Shown: in pieces, positions 24,085-37,200 of the stretch | Layout: every line of letters starts with the position of its first letter | Numbering within the stretch: the stretch's first letter is position 1 | Assembly: GCF_000150275.1 (NCBI RefSeq) | Contig: NW_002060943.1 | Span: 5,297,950 to 5,361,949, forward strand | Length of the DNA stretch: 64,000 nt | Direction of reading: 5' to 3' | From: Trichoplax adhaerens | Taxonomy: Eukaryota > Placozoa > Uniplacotomia > Trichoplacea > Trichoplacidae | Position numbers and translations under genes: made by a program | Notes under the pieces: model-generated | Databases searched by the model: none | Told to the model about the DNA's origin: nothing | Seen by the model: only the letters and a program-made list of their open reading frames with translations

Positions 24085-27000
24085 TTAGCAACATCGACTG
24101 TTAGATCTTCTAAACCGTCTTGGTTTAAGGCTATCTACTTTGATAGAATCATTGATATTGTTAGACGATATAGTATCTTCTTCATTCCTTGCTTCAAGTA
24201 AGTGTCTAGATTAATAAAAGTATAAAATTTTGTTAATTGCAAGATCAGCTACGCAATTATTTTAAACCAGTCGATAGACTCATCGATCTGCAAACACGCA
24301 CTAAAAATTTTCATCACCTTGCTAGTTGATGACATGTTTCAAAAACATGCTCTCCAGTCCTTGCACTTGTTTCAGCATACATTGCATTATGATCCTGTAC
24401 AATTATAAGATCGTCAATAAAAGAAATTTAAGAGTAAAAAATCAAGTTATACTCGTCTAGTAACTTATAAATTTGAATTAGACTAATTATTTGATAAAGA
24501 TCTTACGAAAGCCATCTGGAATCCATCTTCTATGCTAACTTTTCTTTGATCCGATATATCTAACTTATTACCAACCATTATAAGTAAAGGTGGATTTTCT
24601 ACCCAGTCCTAGTTATTATTATCAACATAGAGTAATTGGTTATTGTTAACATTATACCAATTCTATTAAGATATTTATAGAAATGGTATGAAAGTGAATT
24701 TTCGAATTTTTTATAGCTACAATAAGATGATCGCATCGGTACTAAAAGCAAGAAACGACCAAGCAGTAGGTGTATCATGTTTGAAACTAAACCCTTGAAA
24801 CTATGAAACTTTTAACCTACCTCAATATGTGAAAGCCAAGTCGGAATGTTTTCGAATGAGTCTTTGCTGGTAATATCAAACAGGGCAATTATTCCATCGG
24901 CTCGACGAAAGTAGGACCTAGGTAAGCTATCAAACCTACGTCAATAGTAAAATAGGCAAACATCAATCTTGGATATCCTGTGTTCCAAAAAGTGTTTCAG
25001 ATATTTGCAACAGATATAGGGTAAAACATTATTCTCAATAATAGACACCATATCAGAATTCGAACATAAAAGCTTTCCGTTAGATACAGTATGCATTTAC
25101 TTATCATAATTTGTAAATTCTAATTAGCAGTATTGAGTTAATTCTTTACCTTTCTTGACCAACGGTATCCCAAATTTCTAGCATAACGACTTTATCATCA
25201 ATAATAACAGGTTTATTATGCAATCCAGGATCTGTTCATTGTGGATTAAAATAATCATCTTAAAAGGTTAGAGTTTAATCTTTTAATCATTTTACAGAAA
25301 TTAGCTCCTTTGTCTTAATAATTAAAATTATTCACTGAGCAAAGTCTGCTTTAGAGATACGCAATAGATTAATTTATTTAATCCTATTTGACTATCTAAT
25401 ACATAGGAATACAACTTGGATCTAAAGGTTATAAAATTGCAATAACATAGGTAATGATTTTCAGAATAAATTATCTAATAATTGCGAAAGTAATGTTGGC
25501 AGATTATAGAGTTAACTATGATAGAAAGAATCAATTGTAACATTAGTTGAGTGATTTCATTCTAGATTATCTTTTCGTCATGGGCATTAGAAAGCAATTA
25601 ATGATTACACCTCCCGATATCTAAGGTACGAGTGAAGATGAAATTCTTTCATACTTCTAATGGTAACAGATTTAATTATAAAGCTTAAGTCAGAAGTAGT
25701 TCATGTGTACTTGCCAATTGTAACCCGCTGGAACTGATCGAAGTTATGATGGCAAAATCGATTAATAAAACTGGATTTTCCAACACCAGAATCTCCTACC
25801 AGGATAATTTTAAATATTTTCATTGCTGTCATCATGGTCACATTAACCTAAGTTAGATAGAAATAATAGAAATTCTGCAATAAATTTATGATGTTGTGAA
25901 AAATAAACCGTGGATTTACGAATTAAAACAGTTAAATTGTAAGAAATACATATCTTTCATCTCATTTACCTCGACATTTGTCTCAACAACATCTGTTAAA
26001 CCATCAACTGTATCTTTTTTATCGGAATTCATCAATTTATCCTTTCTATTTTGTTGCCACGATGCGCTAGTTAGTAGTGAGCGTACATCATCACTCACTT
26101 TAACCTGGGAAATTTCTTCGTGAGGATCAGACTGTTTATCTTCATTATCCGTTTGATTTAATAATACATTTTCATCATTATCTAGCTGCCAGCCCTGTAA
26201 AAATCATTAAACAGCTTTTATGGATGCTAAAAATTCGTATATATTAAGTTACGACTAGGGTCCATTTAGGATCAGAAAATGATTCAGAGTAAGCTTTTAC
26301 TTCTCAATATCTAAATTATACGAAAATATCATCATTGGATTATTGTCCAAAATGAAAAAAAGGAACAAGAATTCACCTCTTCCTGATATCTTTTCAATTT
26401 TGCCGTTCGAGCTAGTTTAATAAATTCGTCCCATCCCTGAATAATTGCTCTGAATGTTAAAGAATTATTTATTTATTAATTTACAAGAAATAATTAACTA
26501 TTTTGAAATTGTTATGATGAGAGCAGCCATTCATAATTACGATGTTTACACTTTGACATATACTGACTTTGCTATGATGAAATTAATCTTCTGTTATTAC
26601 GATATTTATATTTAACTTATGCTAAAGTTTGCGATATGATAAAATCAATCTTATGGTATTGCGATATTTATACTGTAACCCGCGATAAACTTTATTGTAT
26701 GATAATAGCAATCTTACGATATCGCGATATTTATATTTAGCCAATGTTAAATTTTGTCATAATAAAATCGTACTGTATATCATTACGATATTTGTACCTT
26801 AATCCTTACTATACTTTGTTATATGATAAAAGCAATCTTATATTATTATTTATATACTGTAACCCATGCTAAAGCTTGTTGTGACATAATCAATTTTAAG
26901 TTATTATGATATTAATACTATACATTAACCCAAGCCAAACTTTAACATATGATAAAATTAATTTTAAGTTGTTACGATATTAATACTTCAACCCAGGCCG

Positions 27001-30000
27001 AATTTTAACATATGATAGAATTAATTTAAGTCATTACGATATTTATACTTTAACCCATGTTAAATTCTGCTAAGCTAAAATTAATGTTACGTCATTACAA
27101 TATCTACATATACTGTAACCTATGCTAAACTTTATCATACGATTAAATTAATCTTTAGTTACCTATTAGCGATTCCACCCGAAGTTGAAACGACCAGAGG
27201 TTCGACATATTTGTTTCGATTAAATAATTTATTATAATACGATTTCTTCTTTATAGGAGATGTTTCTGTTTTGATAACAACTGCCTGTAATGGAGTTGTA
27301 TTCTCAGGTTGATTATCATCCGTTGAGCCTCTATTGATTTGAATTCTTTCACTACGCAGAGTAATGAAATTGAAAAGGTCGAAATTTAATTTATACTCTC
27401 CAATGTTATTTTAAGTTTTAGAAACTACGGATAATCCTAAATTAGAAAACTTCAAAAGCAGGCGTGAGAGTATTTATTACGATTAATACTTCACATATTA
27501 TGCTAATAACTCTATTTTGGAATAGTTCTTAAGATCTCATGCTCGTTGATATTGACTACTGTACACCGGATAACAAGTTGAAGCAAGTGCTAATGTTTTT
27601 AGGGGTAAAGAGAATCCTCCTATCTATCGGGTTATTCGAAGCTAGGAATTAAAACTTCCAGAATTCACTCATCGAAGCAAATCGAATCAATTAGTCAAAT
27701 CGGAAAATAGATGTTACTGACTAGTAACAAAACACAAAAATAATTCAAAACTGATGTGTTACTAAACAGTAGCAAGATCAAGACTAACCCAAGCTCTTCA
27801 ATCTACCAGCACACCAGCTGTAATTTCTACAGGCTTTTGCACGCAATTTATTCTCTAAAGTATAGCACATGAAGAAATAGCTAGTTGAACTAAATTATAC
27901 TACTGGATATAAGGAACTGTATCTAAATGTTGATTGTTAGCGCTAACGTTAGCTATTACATCAGCAATGAATAACATGACAGGTGCAAAATAATCTCAAA
28001 GACTTTGAAGGTTAGCGACTGTAATTTCATGATAGTGATGAAGAATATGAATTAGGAATTAATACCTTATGATTTGTGTTCTATAGCAATTTTCAATATT
28101 ACGTACTAGCATGAATTTTATAGTACATGAATATGTTATAGGTGGGTTTTCTAGCAAGCTATTGATTGGAAGTTTTTCTGAGATTGTACAAGGTACGAAA
28201 TTAAATTAAATCTGTTAAAGAACAAAAATTATAGGATAAAACATTTTTAGATGTCTCTTAATGAGATGCTGTCCATATCATATGCATATTTATATACATT
28301 GTATATACATATACATATATATTTATCGATAGATAGACTTAAAATGTAGATAAATTTCCTCAAATAATTCATATATGGTAGTATGGAAGAAATCTTTCAT
28401 TGATCTATTTCTTGCAATATTCTCGCATATATCACTAGACTGCAAAGGGATTTTCTTAAAGGGTTCAATAATGTAAAATCTATATATGGTAGAACAGAAG
28501 CAATAAATCACATTTGTAATATTCTAGTATGCAGATAATGTGGAAGGATTTTCCCTTATAAAGATTTAGTAACGGGAAATTCATAAATGGTAGAACACAA
28601 GCAATCCCTCATTAATTCCCTTTTCGCAAAATTCTCGTATATACAGTACTGCAGATATTGTGGGAAGATTTTCTCAAAAGATTCAATAACATGAAATTCA
28701 TAAAAGTAAATGGTAATACGCAAGCAATCCTTCTTGGATTCCCTTTTTTGCAATACTAGGATAAAACTATGCTCTAATACTTACTCTGTCCTGACTGCAA
28801 TGCAGATTAAACTCTTCTTGAAATTCTTTAGTATTTTTTCACCTTGTTCTTTTCTTTGAATAATAGTATCGTTGATGGAATAGATAATATCGCCAACTTT
28901 AAGCGGACTCTGTTCTGCTAAACTCCTCGATGTAATCTGTAGCAATCAAGTTGTAAATTCATTATTAACAAGAAAGCAGCAGGGTATTTTCCACATTATA
29001 CACAACATCAATGAGTTACCCTAAATCGTCTATTAATTATAGAAGAGTCAATTTGAAAATAGAAATAACAACATACATAAGAAATATAGACGATGTGATC
29101 TTCATTTTCTCCCAAAACAAGGCCATAGCCACGTTTTCCTCCACGTAATAAAAGAGTTCTAATATTATTTAAGTCTTTATTCAAGCCTAGAGCCATTTTG
29201 GTTTTAGGTGCAATTTCTCGAATTAATTGTTGAAATGTTTGACGACTTTGAGCATCATCATAGCTTGATATCATAATGTCTTCAGGTTTAATGACATTTT
29301 TCTCCTTCTCTTCTGCTGGATCGCTTGGTACCCAACCCTGGATAAGATTTTTACTTTTTCCTTCACCATCAGGTGATTTAGATAACGATTTAATAGCCCT
29401 AGTATGCCGAATTAATTCTTTTCTTTCCAAAACGATATCTCGCATACTTTTTTTCGAAGTTTTGCTGCTATTACTCTCTGATTCTGTACTAGCTGGTTGT
29501 TGTTTTGGGGGAAGTTCAACCAGTTCATCGACTAATTTTCGAAAGCGAGGGCTATAGGAATTTAATCCTGTTACTGCGTTAACAACGTCTTCATCTTCTG
29601 ATGGCTTGCTTTTATTTTCGCTCAGTGATGATACTTCCCTTGTGGTGGAAATGACTTTTGTAACTTCTTGACTTTGATGTACAGATTCTTCTTGGCGCGA
29701 TAATATCGAGCTATTGATTTGATATTGGTCATTTTCTTGCGTGGTTGTACTCACACCATCCGCTATGGGTTGCTTCTCGTCCAGGTTAGATAGATCCATC
29801 GATGTATTTTCAGGTACTATTTGGCTTGGTGTTGTTGTAATTTTAACATCTTCTTCTGTAGTTTGAACTGATTTCTTCTCCACATTGGTTAAAGTATTGG
29901 AGAAAAGCGAATTCTTGCTGTTGATTTCATCCACTATTGCCAACTTAGTGGGTGAGATATCAGTGCCATTTTGATCAGCTAATTTATGCCGTTCTTGGAC

Positions 30001-30492
30001 AGTAAGACATTCTTCCGTTTGGTATTCCATTTTAGTAATGATAACTTCCGTTTTAACCGTTTCTGTTCTTTGGATAACTTGTCTTTGGACTTGTACAGTA
30101 TCGGAATCATGATTTTTATCTTTCGCAGTTCGGATTTCGGTCTGTTCGACAGGTAAATTCGTTACTACTGAAATGTTATCGCCTGTCAATAAATCAGTTG
30201 GAACGATGGCATGGATTCCATTTTGTAATATTTGTTCCTTTTGCTTAGTAGCAGTTAAATTTTGAATTTCATCGGCTAACTGATTATTTTCCATCTGATT
30301 TCCATTTTGTAGATGATGATCATGTACAGGTGATTGATCCATTGGTTGCTTTAAAATTACTTTCGAAATTTTCCCTATGCAAAGTAAATTGACCATTAAT
30401 ATGTTAGCGTTTGCTACAGCTGAAAGTATTTCTTCAGTCTTTCCTACACTAGACTTGAATACTAATTTATGATTAACAGTCACAGATGCCAT
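24085..30492 (-). CDS. PDZ-Rab GTPase fusion protein (RASEF-type GTPase domain)
   Basis: Eleven exons: 29077-30492, 28785-28936, 27163-27351, 26377-26449, 25970-26194, 25715-25847, 25150-25231, 24821-24935, 24507-24608, 24318-24394 and 24085-24205. Phases agree throughout; the total is 2685 nt (894 aa). Residues 1-440 are disordered, Thr/Glu/Gln-rich. A PDZ domain spans about 446-523, with carboxylate-binding loop GYGLVLG (455-461) and LKVGDIIYSIND. A linker to about 690 contains QGWDEFIKLARTAKLKRYQEE-like helix. The Rab domain follows: P-loop GDSGVGKS (703-710), WDTVGQE (750-756), NKLD (809-812), ETSAR (837-841), and C-terminal CC (893-894) for geranylgeranylation. Intron 6 needs a GC donor (G|GCAAGT). 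The start at 30492 has a better context than an in-frame ATG at 30531, which would add 13 residues. Rab exon lengths match the paralogue at 38021-48750. I know of no PDZ-Rab protein; splitting into two genes remains possible at exon 5/6. Confidence 0.8.
26530..27155. repeat. 62-bp intronic minisatellite, about 10 units
   Basis: GATATTTATA-type blocks recur at 26601, 26663, 26726 and 26788 (spacing 62-63). Each is followed by TAACCCATGCTAAACTTTG-like and ATGATAAAATCAATCTTA-like segments. The array fills nearly all of intron 3 of the PDZ-Rab gene. Confidence 0.8.
28360..28765. repeat. ~110-bp intronic tandem repeat, about 3.5 units
   Basis: TATGGTAG or AATGGTA followed by (A)GAAGCAAT or CAAGCAATC recurs near 28374, 28487, 28587 and 28708. 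Each unit has a TCTCGTATAT block and GGATTTTC[TC]TAAA between. It lies in intron 2 of the PDZ-Rab gene, directly downstream of PDZ exon 2. Confidence 0.65.
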
Positions 30493-30494
30493 TA

Positions 30495-31190
30495 CATATA
30501 ATGAGAAATGATCCACTAAAATGAAGGCCATACATCTCTTATATTTACAGTATTAATGAAGACTTAATTCTGTTTCACTGAGCAAATTTCAAGACTACGT
30601 TATCGACAGTATACGATGGTCAGATAGTTTCCTTTATTTAAGCCTTTTGGAATAGGATAATCTTAGAGAGCTCAACAAAATGTTACTAGAAGGAAGGAAT
30701 ACTTTATGTTGTCTATGATTAAAATTAGAATCAATTTAACGGACTTTACTTCTTTAACTTTATATTAGATCATAACTAAAACTCTTATAGAATCTTTTCT
30801 AAACTCGATTTGAAAGCTAAATTAGAACGATAATGGGATACAGTCGCATAGGATGAGAAATGACCAACTAGAATGGAAGCAATGTGTCTCTAATATCTAC
30901 AGTATTAATGAGAACTTTATTCTTGGAGGGCTTAATAAGATATTGCTCGAAGGGATAGAAGGAAAACATTGAGTTGTCTATGATTAAAGTGGACTGATTT
31001 GAACAGACTTTTTCAAGCTTACACTAGATCATAGCTATAACTTTAACCTTTTCTTAATTCGATTTGAATGGTAAGCTACTTTAAAAGATAAAGGATGAAT
31101 TGTATGGAACTCATATGAGATAGTATTAGCTAGAGTTAAGCCAATGCATCTCTAAAATCAACAGGATTAATGATAGGTTTAACTAGAGTC
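30495..31190. repeat. Tandem duplication spanning the PDZ-Rab promoter/5' end
   Basis: ATGAGAAATGATCCACTAAAATG at about 30500, with TATTTACAGTATTAATGA after it, recurs near 30855 as ATGAGAAATGACCAACTAGAATGG with TATCTACAGTATTAATGA. It recurs again, shorter, near 31120 (CAATGCATCTCTAAAATCAACAGGATTAATGA). TTGTCTATGATTAAA also occurs in both long units. Periods are about 350 and 270 bp. Confidence 0.7.
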
Positions 31191-33630
31191 CAAAACCATG
31201 CGATCGATAAGACAAGACGGTTAAAAATTTTTCCTTCATTGATGCATCTTACTAAAGGATAGTAAACAGGATAAATCTTTTAGACATTATTAGTAGTAAT
31301 TGCGAAAGTACCATGACGTAGTGATAAATGAATTAGTCAAGAATTATTTTTAGTATATTGAAAAAATTAAACCGCGATCAATCTATTCTTGCTAGCAGCT
31401 AGAAAAGATTAACTTAAATGCTAGCAAAGTAAGCTAATCTTGGATAAGTGCTTTCTAAGTACTAAGAAATTTTCAATGTATATTTGCGATATGAGGTATC
31501 TTTTGCCTGTCTATAAGACTATGCCTTCTTGATCATTTCTGCACCATCAAATTTTCTAACTTCATGATCTCATTAGTAATTTAGATTGCTATCAGTACAG
31601 AATTTCTCAGGCTAGAATCAACATTTACTGCAGTGGCCATGCTACGGTACTACCATGAGGATGATTTATTGGATGCAAATATCTATCGTGGCCTACTGTG
31701 TTGAAGATTTATTTAAGCAGTTATAATTTATGCATAAATACAGCTATTAATTGCTTAGCTTGTTACTGATCTTATTCCACCTGGATTGAATTAGATATGG
31801 AGAAAAAGTTGCCATGTATAAGAATCAGCATTTATTGAATTAGCTCAGTGCCTCAGTAACTATCTGATCGTGATTATGCTAGATTTTAAATGTTCGTGGA
31901 ATAGCTTACTACGGGGTCATTAGGCAACATACTGGCCCTAAAAATGTTCCTGCTGCTTTTACTATCACAATAGCTACAGTGGTGGCGCTAGCTGGAATAA
32001 TGATTACAATTTAATCATCATAAAATCGAATGTCAAAGGCTTACTGTAGGCAGTAAAGCAAACTGGACAGAATGTCAGAGATTTTATAGATGGCTACCAC
32101 TGCAGTGATGCAAGGAGCCTTTTTCGATAGTAATATCTAATCCCTCAATTATTATTTCATAGGTCTCAATTCTATCACTCAGGTGCTGTCATTTCTATTA
32201 TAGATTAATATATGGCCATGAATCCCTCGAGAAGGGCTAAAACTGATTAGCAACGAATAATATTTCATATCCAAATTTTGTAAAGGTGTATGTTAAGGAA
32301 TATTAAGATTGTGACTAGACTGGAAAAGAAGAGATAGGTGGATGCAAATACACAAGATGAACATCAATGCTAGTAGAATAGGAAGGAATATTTTCTATCT
32401 GCATTATTTCTGCATGATGGCAACATCTGTTGCTGCAATAACTATAGCCTATTCATCACTCATGAGTAAAATAGAACATAATTTATTACCAATGATCTCT
32501 TCAATTGGATAGCGAGACTGAGATTGGAATCCGTTATGGCTACAGTAGAAGCGATGGAATGGATATTATTCAGTAGCAATTTCTCACTTTTACCTTATCA
32601 ATGGATTCTTGACCAACCTGACCTAGCAGGGAAACACAGCAATTTCTAGTTTCTAATTAAAAGAAAATCTTGATTTAATTTCTGGATTTGTCAGTATAAA
32701 GACGTTCATCTTATTCAGTTGAAATGATAGACATGAAGAAGGAAATCCTTCTAGATGGAAATGTTCGCCATAGGGTCATGTAGTCTACCGTACTTACTTT
32801 GGATAGGAGTTGATTGAAGTAGTTAAATTCTTTAATTTAGTGATGATGATGATAATTTACTGACTTATAGTTAAGTTCTACGCTATCAAAATGTTCTTTT
32901 CTCGCTTACATCGGCAAGGATAATTAGATTGTATTCTTGCTATAGCTAAAACACCCTAAACAAGGCCATCAAAATAAAACGTTAACAATGGTGAAAATTA
33001 GTCAGCATAGCTCAAGTAAGACTGTTATTTTATTTTCTTCTCTTACCCCCCTTGATATTTTGTCTGGCTGTAAACTAGAAAACAATTAATTGTATCAAGG
33101 ATGGGCAAAGTTAATTCTATCATCAATAGCATTCAATTTTATAAAGGTAGTGGTTAAATTGATTGACACTTTGAAGAATAGGCGAGAAAGCAGCTAATGA
33201 ATACATATGTAAATGGATTGGATAGCAGACAATACAATTCTTCTTCACTTTAGAATAGAGCAATCGACGAATGTAGTGATAATTTTATCGTTAATGTTAA
33301 ATACTCGATATCATTCTCAATTGATTTTCTTCCTTTTCTAATCTTACCTATTCATCATAGTTAAAAAAATGATGGTTATATTGAGCAATATTAATTAGGC
33401 AAAAAGGGGGAAATGGTGGGACAGCCCATTCTCGGCAGGAAAATCACTACCTTGACTCTGGTCGATAAAAAATAGTTTAATTTAATAGAGAGCTTTCATT
33501 AATTATATTATCGTGACTTAGCAATAGGCAATTGGTAATTATGAATGTATTTGAGATTCTAAAATCTTATTCACAGCAGTAGTAGCCTATAAGGTTAAGA
33601 ACATGACGCTTTAAATCTCCCGTCGATAAT

Positions 33631-33726
33631 TTCCGACTTAAGCACTTAAATCATCCTACGATGAGATAATAAAATTCTTTCCGACTTAAGCACTTAAATC
33701 ATCCTGCGATGAGACAATAAAATTCT
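33631..33726. repeat. 48-bp near-perfect tandem duplication
   Basis: Copies at 33631-33678 and 33679-33726 begin TTCCGACTTAAGCACTTAAA and differ at two positions (CTACG/CTGCG and GATAA/GACAA). It is the least diverged repeat in the spacer. Confidence 0.85.
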
Positions 33727-33879
33727 TTCTGGGAAACTCCTAGGTCTAGGAGACGATAGCTAAATAAATTGTTGCTACATGCATTTCAGTGCCTATTTTG
33801 GACAAGTAAATAAGTAACGTTTAGAAATTATTCCTTCTATTAGTTGACTGTTTATTTTCTATTTCGCTGCAATGGTTAA

Positions 33880-34600
33880 AGCTAGATATCCATTCCTCTA
33901 TTTTACCTCCATATCAAGATATCCGTATTTCATCCCTTTTGAATTACCTCATCTTAGCATAAGAAAGTTATCTTAATCCCATAGAAATCACTTGCTAGCC
34001 TAAGTTTTAATTAAAGTTAAATATCCACACCTCTATTTCACCTTCATATCAAAATATTCCAATTTCATCCCTTTTGGATTATATCATTTTAGCATAAACA
34101 TTTATTGAATCTCATAGAAAACATTCCTANNNNNNNNNNNNNNNNNNNNNNNNNNNNNNNNNNNNNNNNNNNNNNNNNNTCTACATCAAGATATTCGTAC
34201 TTCATTGCTTTTGAATTACATCATCTCACGCATAGAAAAGTTATTTTAATCCTATAGAAATCATTCACTGGCTAAAATTTTAATTGGAGTTAAATGTCCA
34301 TTCCTCTATTTCAATTCCATATCAAGATATCCATACTTTATCCCTTCCTGGATTACATCATCTTAACATGATAAGGCTATTTTAATTCCATGATAAACAT
34401 CCACTAGCCTATAGTTTAATGTACCCTAATAAAAAATCTACCTAGGTTCATTTAACAAGGACTACAAAATGTCTTATTCCATCAGATCATTAAATTACTA
34501 GATCAATATTAGATGGCCATTCCTCTAATTTTACCTCTTCATAAAGAGATATCTGCATTGATCCCTTTTTAGATTACATCATCTTAGCTTAACAAGTTAT
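33880..34600. repeat. ~130-bp tandem repeat interrupted by an assembly gap
   Basis: Units contain CCATTCCTCTATTT, CCATATCAAGATATCC, TTTCATCCCTTTTGAATTAC, ATCATCTTAGCATA and TAATCCCATAGAAATCA in order. They repeat near 33890, 34025, 34180, 34300 and 34520. The N gap falls inside the array, so the assembler probably failed or collapsed copies here. Confidence 0.75.
34130..34179. other. Assembly gap (50 N) inside a repeat array
   Basis: Fifty N bases, flanked on both sides by units of the ~130-bp repeat. Copy number here cannot be trusted. Confidence 0.99.
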
Positions 34601-35884
34601 TTTAGTCATCTCTAGCCCAAATTTCTGAGTTTACTGCTACAAAATCTATCTTTGTGCTTTTGGAAGACAATTAAAATATTTTATTTCATTAGACGATTAA
34701 ATATTTACTTCTTTCTACTCAATAATGGAATTTTATTATACATTCCTTAATTCGAGCTTGATCAAAATAAAAAATAATCTTATTCTATATTCCCAGAGAT
34801 TTAATCATTTTTTGTTGATGCTCTTTCTATCATTTTTCTATCAATTACTGTATCTCGCTATATATTTATACGATCCGTATCCATACTGTATATTATAACA
34901 AGACATATATATCTTTAAAGACTAGTAAGAAATTTTACATAACGCCTTGTCCTATTACATGTATTATATAAAATTTTATCATACTAATGCTAAAGATAGA
35001 TAAGCATGCAATGCCGTTTTCCCCTTTTAAATTTGTCAGTGTGGAATGAAATCTTTTCGTTTATGAATGTGCTGTCTTAATCCGCAGTAAATTATAGCCA
35101 GTGTGTCCTGGCAAGGAATTTGACTATTCTATATTGCAATGTTTAGCTTAATAAACGTTATTAAGTAGCTAGAAAACTCATTTACCAACAATTTTCCAGT
35201 CTATTCCATGGCAAATTTCTTCTGTCGGCTTATAGAAGTTCGATGGATACGACGATCACGTATTCATATGCATTGCTCTATTTCCTATTGATCAACGCGT
35301 GAAGATACGGTAGCTACTTACAATTAGGTTAAAATGGGGTCTAGATTTATAGTATTAACTTCTCAATTTGGAGTATTGGATGATCGGAGTATCCATTATA
35401 ATTACAAAACTGATCCTATTTACTGCAACTGCGATGGCTGATTGATCATAGGCATCATTACCGAGTTCTTCTCAGCCTATAATTCTCATAGAACGACGGA
35501 TTATAGATCAATTATCCAAGGGTAAATTCTGTTAATAAAGAAGTATCCACGATGTTTACATTCTTTTTTTAGCATCGATTCACAGTTACGCATTCTTTCA
35601 TCCTCTTTCCATCTATGTGTGATATTAATTTGCTTTGCTTTAACCTATTAATATCGTCTTTAAATGTTCCCTTCTGTTTACTCTTATCACTCCACTTTTT
35701 ATTATACCGCATCTATCATAAATTCGAGAGGATTGGTCTCTCTGTCCACACCTCGCTACTGGGTGGGAATATGGGCCGGAGAAAGCAGAACACTCCTCCA
35801 AATATTGATACTATCAAAAAATTCCATTCTCGTATGCTCTCTGTAGTTTTAAGCATTGTGCAACGTTTGTACATTCGGGTAGCA

Positions 35885-36375
35885 TCTCTTGTCCACTCTT
35901 GTATAATCTGCATACTACAGGTTGGTTTATTTAACTAGATGAAATGTAATTCAATGATAGTATTTCATTGATCATCGAAAAAGTTTGGCTATTTTTTATC
36001 TACGCCATATTGAAATATATCCGACATTATCTTGTGTCCAGTCATGTATAATCTGCATGCTACAGGTTGGTTTATTTAACTAGATGAAATGTAATTCAAT
36101 AATGGTATTTCATCGATCAAGAAAAAGTTCGGTTATTTTTATTTATGCCATATTGAAATATGAGCAGATAAATTATTATACAACCTACCTATATCCGATA
36201 CTATCTTGTATCCACTTCTCTATAATCTGCATATTACCGGCCGTTTTTACGTAAACGTAAGCATGCTACCGGCTGATTTATTTAATAAGATGAAATGTAA
36301 ATCAATGATAATATTTCATTGATCTTGTAAACAATTTCAGCTATTTTTATCTTTGCCATATTGAAATATGAGTAG
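35885..36375. repeat. ~153-bp tandem repeat, 3 units
   Basis: TATAATCTGCAT[AG]CTACAGGTTGG, TTTATTTAACTAGATGAAATG and GCCATATTGAAATAT recur in the first two units (near 35903 and 36050). The third (near 36215) carries a short insertion around TTTTTACGTAAACGTAAG. The first two copies are strikingly similar. Confidence 0.75.
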
Positions 36376-36599
36376 ATGACACCACCAGTATAATTATTAA
36401 ATATGTTACTTTCTAAATGAAAAAATAAATTGAAGTTGTCTAATGTATTCAATGATTGATAAATTGGGTTGATAGCATTATCTTCTCAGATCTGCGTACA
36501 AAAATAGCCAAAATCGTTTCTATGATCAACGAAATACTATCATTTACTTATTTTTCACCTAGTTAACAGATTGCGTTATCTACTCATGTTTAAAAAATT

Positions 36600-37200
36600 A
36601 AGCTCCTTTTGCTAAAACCCGAACTGATAATTGAACGATGTTGGAGTTTTAGATCTATTTTTGAATTATGTTGGAAATCGAATCTCGATACTGTAATTGA
36701 ATTAAGTGTAATCTATGCTTGTTTCCTTTAGTAATAGCGAAATATTAAAACCCTTTCGTATCAAGGTAACTGCCGATGATTGAGCGACGTAAGAATTCAC
36801 AAATCTAATTCTATAGAGTACAGGAAATGCAATTTCAATATTATGATTTAATAATGGTTTAGCTATGCCCGTTTCTATCAGTAATATAGCAAATATTAAG
36901 CCCTTTTTATACCACGAATCTAGCTGATGTTGGGACAACGTAAGGGCTGGTAGACCTATTTTCTGAAGAGTGCAGGAAATTGAGTTTTAATATTATGAAT
37001 CAATAGCGCTATATCTTTGCCTATTGGTAATGTAGCGAAGTATTAAACCCCTTTAGCCATGGCCTGAGCTGATTGAACGATATAGGAGTTTGTAGATTTA
37101 TTTCTGAAATATGTTGAAAACTGAATACGAATACTGTAATTGAATTAGGTTTCAGTTATGTTTGCTTCTGTTATTAACGTAGCAAAATATTAAATTAACT
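36600..37200. repeat. ~155-bp diverged tandem repeat, 4 units
   Basis: Recurring blocks are GTAATAGCGAAATATTAAA-type, then ACCCCTTT, then GCTGATTGAACGA-type and TATGTTGGAAA-type or GTGCAGGAAAT-type segments. The AATATTAA block appears near 36735, 36890, 37030 and 37185. Confidence 0.65.

Noticed and set aside
25711-25715. Donor GGCAA|GTACAC for the PDZ-Rab P-loop exon
   Set aside because: The next exon would then be read in a frame with a TAA within five codons; only the GC donor keeps the Rab sequence.
30493-30531. Start of the PDZ-Rab protein at the ATG at 30531
   Set aside because: It would add 13 residues, but it lies inside the tandemly duplicated flank and has T at -3. The ATG at 30492 has G at -3 and +4. 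I kept the shorter form but cannot exclude the longer.
35615-35938. Open frame of 107 codons on the plus strand
   Set aside because: No domain, overlapping frames of similar length on both strands, and its 3' end lies within a 153-bp tandem repeat.
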